Assembly: GCA_036676355.1 (NCBI GenBank)
Contig: JAKFDA010000071.1
Coordinates: 31,281 to 95,280 of the forward strand
Direction: 5' to 3'
Length of the DNA stretch: 64,000 nucleotides
Origin: ZC4RG42 sp036676355
GTDB taxonomy: Bacteria; Pseudomonadota; Gammaproteobacteria; Burkholderiales; SG8-39
The notes under the pieces are model-generated. The model did not search any database and was not told where the DNA came from. It was given only the letters and a program-made list of their open reading frames with translations. Of this stretch, positions 61,227 to 64,000 are shown piece by piece (position 1 is the stretch's first letter; each line of letters opens with the position of its first letter). A program made the position numbers and the translations under genes.

Positions 61227-61265
61227 CGTACGCCGTCGCCGCGCCGCCGGCGCGCACGGCGTACG
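61227..61265. promoter_or_regulatory. Nested hairpin in the ppc leader
   Basis: Outer perfect 10-base-pair arms CGTACGCCGT / ACGGCGTACG enclose an inner GCGCC / GGCGC stem. It ends 33 bases before the ppc ATG in the hemC-ppc spacer. No T-run follows. It could be an operator or a mRNA structure. Confidence 0.45.
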
Positions 61266-61298
61266 GGAAACCAGACTTAATCAGGTAAGGCAGCACTC

Positions 61299-64000
61299 AT
61301 GGCAACAGCAGGCACATCGAAAAAAACCAGCACCCGGACCACACGGGCCGCGACGGAAAAGGATGCGCCGCTGCGCGAGGATATTCGCCTGCTTGGCCGC
61401 CTGCTCGGCGACACCCTGCGCGAGCAGGAAGGCGACAGGATGTACCAGATCGTCGAGGAGATCCGCCAGACTGCCGTGCGCTTTCGCCGCGATGGCGATG
61501 TCCCGGCCCGCCAGCAACTCGACCGCATGCTGAACAAGCTGTCGCACGAAGAAACGATTTCGGTCGTGCGCGCGTTCAGCTACTTCTCCCATCTGGCCAA
61601 TCTCGCCGAGGATCAGCATCACAACCGGCGGCGCCGCTTTCACCGCATGCGCGGCACGGCGCCGCAGGACGGTTCGATCGAACTCGCCCTCGAACGCGCG
61701 CGCGGCGCCGGCATCAAGCCCAAGCAGATCAGGCAGTTCTTCGAGACCGCATTGATCAGCCCGGTGCTTACCGCGCATCCGACCGAAGTGCAGCGTAAAA
61801 GTATTCTCGATCGCGAAATCGAGATCGCACACCTGCTGGCCGAGCGCGACGAACGCATCATGACGCCCGATGAAGCGGCATTGAATCTGGATGCCTTGCG
61901 GCGCGAAATTCTGACGCTGTGGCAGACGCGCATGCTGCGTATGGTGAAGCTGACGGTGGAGGACGAAATCGACAATGCGCTGGCCTACTACCGCTACACC
62001 TTCCTCAAGGCGGTGCCGCATCTTTATGCGGACATCGAAGACGCCGTGGCGGCGGAGTTCAACGGCGAGCCGTGGGGACTTCCGCCCTTTCTCCGCCTCG
62101 GCAGCTGGATCGGCGGTGATCGCGACGGCAATCCCTTCGTCGACCGCGACGTGCTGGCGCACGCGCTGCAACGCCAGGCCACGCTCGCCTTCGAGCACTA
62201 CCTGCGTGAAGTGGCGAAGCTGAGTTCCGAGCTTCCCATTTCGGTCAGCCAGGTGGAAGTTTCGCCGGCGTTGTCCGCGCTCGCGGAAGCCGCGCCCGCC
62301 GCATCCGAGCATCGCCACGACGAACCCTATCGCCGCGCGCTGATGTGGATGTACGGGCGACTCGCGTCCACCGCCAAACTCCTCACCGGACATGAAGTTT
62401 CCAGCGTTCTGACCGCGCCGCCGTATGACACCGCCGAGCAGTTCACCGCCGATCTGGAAGCGGTGCGCGCCTCGCTGATCGACCACAATTCCGGCGTGCT
62501 TGCGCGCGGCCGTCTGCGTCACCTCATAAGCGCCGCACGCGCCTTCCGCTTCAACCTCGCGACGCTCGACCTGCGCCAGAACTCGGACGTCCACGAAACC
62601 GTTATCGCCGAATTGTTCGCCCGCGCCGGCGTCGAAGCGAACTATCTCGGCCTCGACGAAGAAGCACGCGAAGCGCTGCTCGTACGCGAACTCGCCACGG
62701 CACGCCCGCTGTCGTCGCCCTATCTGCAGTATTCGCCGCAGACCACCAGCGAGTTGGCGATTCTCAAGGAAGCACGCAGCATTCACGAACACTTCGGCCC
62801 AGATGCGCTGCCGCACTACATCATTTCCAAAACCACTTCCGCTTCCGACCTGCTCGAAACCGCATTGCTGTTGCGCGAAGTGGGGTTGTATACGCCCGGC
62901 GTTCCCCCGCGCACCAACATGCGCATCATTCCGCTGTTCGAGACGATCGACGACCTGCGCGGCTGCGCGCAGATCCTCGAACGCTTCCTCATGCAACCCG
63001 GCATACTCGCCATCGCGCGCGACTGCTGGCGCGACACCATCGAAGTGATGCTCGGCTATTCCGACAGCAACAAGGATGGCGGCTTCCTCACTTCAAGCTG
63101 GGAGCTGTATCTGGCCGAAATCCGCCTGACGCAACTTTGCGAACGGCTGGGACTGACACTGCGGCTGTTCCACGGCCGCGGCGGCACGGTCGGTCGCGGC
63201 GGCGGCCCGACTTACGAAGCGATCCTGGCGCAGCCCACCGGCGCGGTATCGGGACAGATACGCATCACCGAGCAGGGCGAAGTGATCGCCAGCAAGTATT
63301 CCAACCGCGAAATCGGCCGGCGCAATCTGGAAACCATCGTCGCGGCGACCATGGAAGCCACGCTGCTGGAAATGGAAGCAAGCGGCGAAACCGAGCATTT
63401 CCGCGCGGTGATGGACGTCCTCTCGGAGCATGCCTATCGCGCCTACCGCGCGCTGGTCTACGAAACGCCCGGCTTCAACGATTACTTCCGCGCTGCCACG
63501 CCGATCAGCGAAATTTCGGAACTGAAAATCGGCAGTCGTCCGGCCTCGCGCAAGGCCTCGAGTCGCATCGAGGACCTGCGTGCCATCCCCTGGGTATTCA
63601 GCTGGGCACAAAGCCGGGTGCTGCTGCCGGGCTGGTACGGCTTCGGCTCCGCCGTGCACGCCTATCTGCAAGCCGAACCGCAGAAAGGCCCCGCCCTGCT
63701 CAAACGCATGTACAAGCGCTGGCCCTTCTTCCAGACACTGATTTCGAACGTCGATATGGTGATGGCAAAAACGGATCTCGCTCTTGCGTCGCGTTATGCG
63801 GCGCTGGTGCCCGACAAGAAACTGCGCGACAAGGTGTTCAACCGGATTTCGGAAGAGTGGAAGTGGACGCGCAAGGCGCTGCTGGACATCAACGGTCAGC
63901 GTGAACTGCTTGCCTGCAACCCTTCACTCGCGCGCTCCATCCGCAACCGCGTGCCGTACATCGACCCGCTCAATCACCTGCAGGTGGAGTTGTTGCGTCG
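61299..64000 (+). CDS. ppc: Phosphoenolpyruvate carboxylase (3' end missing)
   Basis: Carboxylates PEP to oxaloacetate to refill the citric acid cycle. The window holds 900 codons; roughly 25-30 residues of the carboxy end lie beyond it. Catalytic His motif V-L-T-A-H-P-T-E-V-Q-R-K, signature G-Y-S-D-S-N-K-D-G-G-F and F-H-G-R-G-G-T-V-G-R-G-G-G-P are intact, as is the G-S-W-I-G-G-D-R-D-G-N-P substrate loop. The ATG at 61299 gives a polar amino end (M-A-T-A-G-T-S-K-K). Divergent from hemC. Confidence 0.96.
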   Translation, partial: MATAGTSKKTSTRTTRAATEKDAPLREDIRLLGRLLGDTLREQEGDRMYQIVEEIRQTAVRFRRDGDVPARQQLDRMLNKLSHEETISVVRAFSYFSHLANLAEDQHHNRRRRFHRMRGTAPQDGSIELALERARGAGIKPKQIRQFFETALISPVLTAHPTEVQRKSILDREIEIAHLLAERDERIMTPDEAALNLDALRREILTLWQTRMLRMVKLTVEDEIDNALAYYRYTFLKAVPHLYADIEDAVAAEFNGEPWGLPPFLRLGSWIGGDRDGNPFVDRDVLAHALQRQATLAFEHYLREVAKLSSELPISVSQVEVSPALSALAEAAPAASEHRHDEPYRRALMWMYGRLASTAKLLTGHEVSSVLTAPPYDTAEQFTADLEAVRASLIDHNSGVLARGRLRHLISAARAFRFNLATLDLRQNSDVHETVIAELFARAGVEANYLGLDEEAREALLVRELATARPLSSPYLQYSPQTTSELAILKEARSIHEHFGPDALPHYIISKTTSASDLLETALLLREVGLYTPGVPPRTNMRIIPLFETIDDLRGCAQILERFLMQPGILAIARDCWRDTIEVMLGYSDSNKDGGFLTSSWELYLAEIRLTQLCERLGLTLRLFHGRGGTVGRGGGPTYEAILAQPTGAVSGQIRITEQGEVIASKYSNREIGRRNLETIVAATMEATLLEMEASGETEHFRAVMDVLSEHAYRAYRALVYETPGFNDYFRAATPISEISELKIGSRPASRKASSRIEDLRAIPWVFSWAQSRVLLPGWYGFGSAVHAYLQAEPQKGPALLKRMYKRWPFFQTLISNVDMVMAKTDLALASRYAALVPDKKLRDKVFNRISEEWKWTRKALLDINGQRELLACNPSLARSIRNRVPYIDPLNHLQVELLR

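Noticed and set aside
61281..62996. 571-codon minus-strand frame opposite ppc
   Set aside because: It is the antisense of ppc, whose catalytic motifs are all on the plus strand.
1..64000. CRISPR array, prophage, insertion sequence or rRNA
   Set aside because: No regular spacer-repeat array, integrase, transposase, phage structural gene or rRNA was seen on either strand.

Overview
The window is GC-rich chromosomal DNA from a Gram-negative proteobacterium, most likely a betaproteobacterium. The gene orders point that way: mla–yadGH–ibaG–murA–his–hinT–tat on one strand, kdsDC–lptCAB–rpoN–hpf–ptsN–hprK–rapZ on the other, hemCDXY followed by a DUF1631 gene, separate hisI and hisE, and a short-form HisG. 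The genus cannot be read from the sequence. No phage, insertion sequence or CRISPR array was seen.

Layout. From 1 to about 15.4 kb every gene is on the minus strand: mlaFEDACB (outer-membrane lipid asymmetry), an ABC-2 exporter pair, ibaG, murA, the whole histidine pathway hisGDCBHAFIE, a HIT protein and tatABC, with tatC cut by the window edge. From 15.7 to 34.2 kb lies the accessory heart of the window. It holds a sigma-54 response regulator, an MSHA-like type IV pilus locus (AAA ATPase, secretin, TPR protein, extension ATPase, platform protein, three assembly-platform proteins), two fast-evolving A/T-richer pseudopilin-like genes, a membrane adenylate cyclase, a multi-pass histidine kinase, and a separate pilin gene preceded by a near-consensus -24/-12 promoter. 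From 34.3 to 44.8 kb come a KefB-type antiporter and the Kdo/LPS-transport, rpoN and nitrogen-PTS cluster. From 44.8 to 51.5 kb are ubiX, a Lon-N protein, mutY, asmA, a 5'-nucleotidase and a DUF2279 protein. At 51.6–53.0 kb are a tRNA-Gly(CCC), a repeat-rich spacer and a PEP-CTERM surface protein with its own sigma-54-like promoter. The end of the window holds thiS–thiG, trmB, the DUF1631 gene, hemYXDC and ppc (cut by the edge).

How it fits together. RpoN is encoded here, and the two clearest -24/-12 promoters precede exactly two surface products: a pilin and a PEP-CTERM protein. The sigma-54 response regulator and the histidine kinase resemble the PrsR/PrsK type known from PEP-CTERM/exosortase systems and flank the pilus locus. 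I infer a sigma-54 surface programme joining pilus and PEP-CTERM protein, possibly with cAMP as a second input. Other notable points are an insertion/duplication that rebuilt the start of hisH, palindromic dispersed repeats (one inside the lpt operon, where it may have altered the start of lptA), and a hairpin and degenerate-repeat spacer behind the tRNA.
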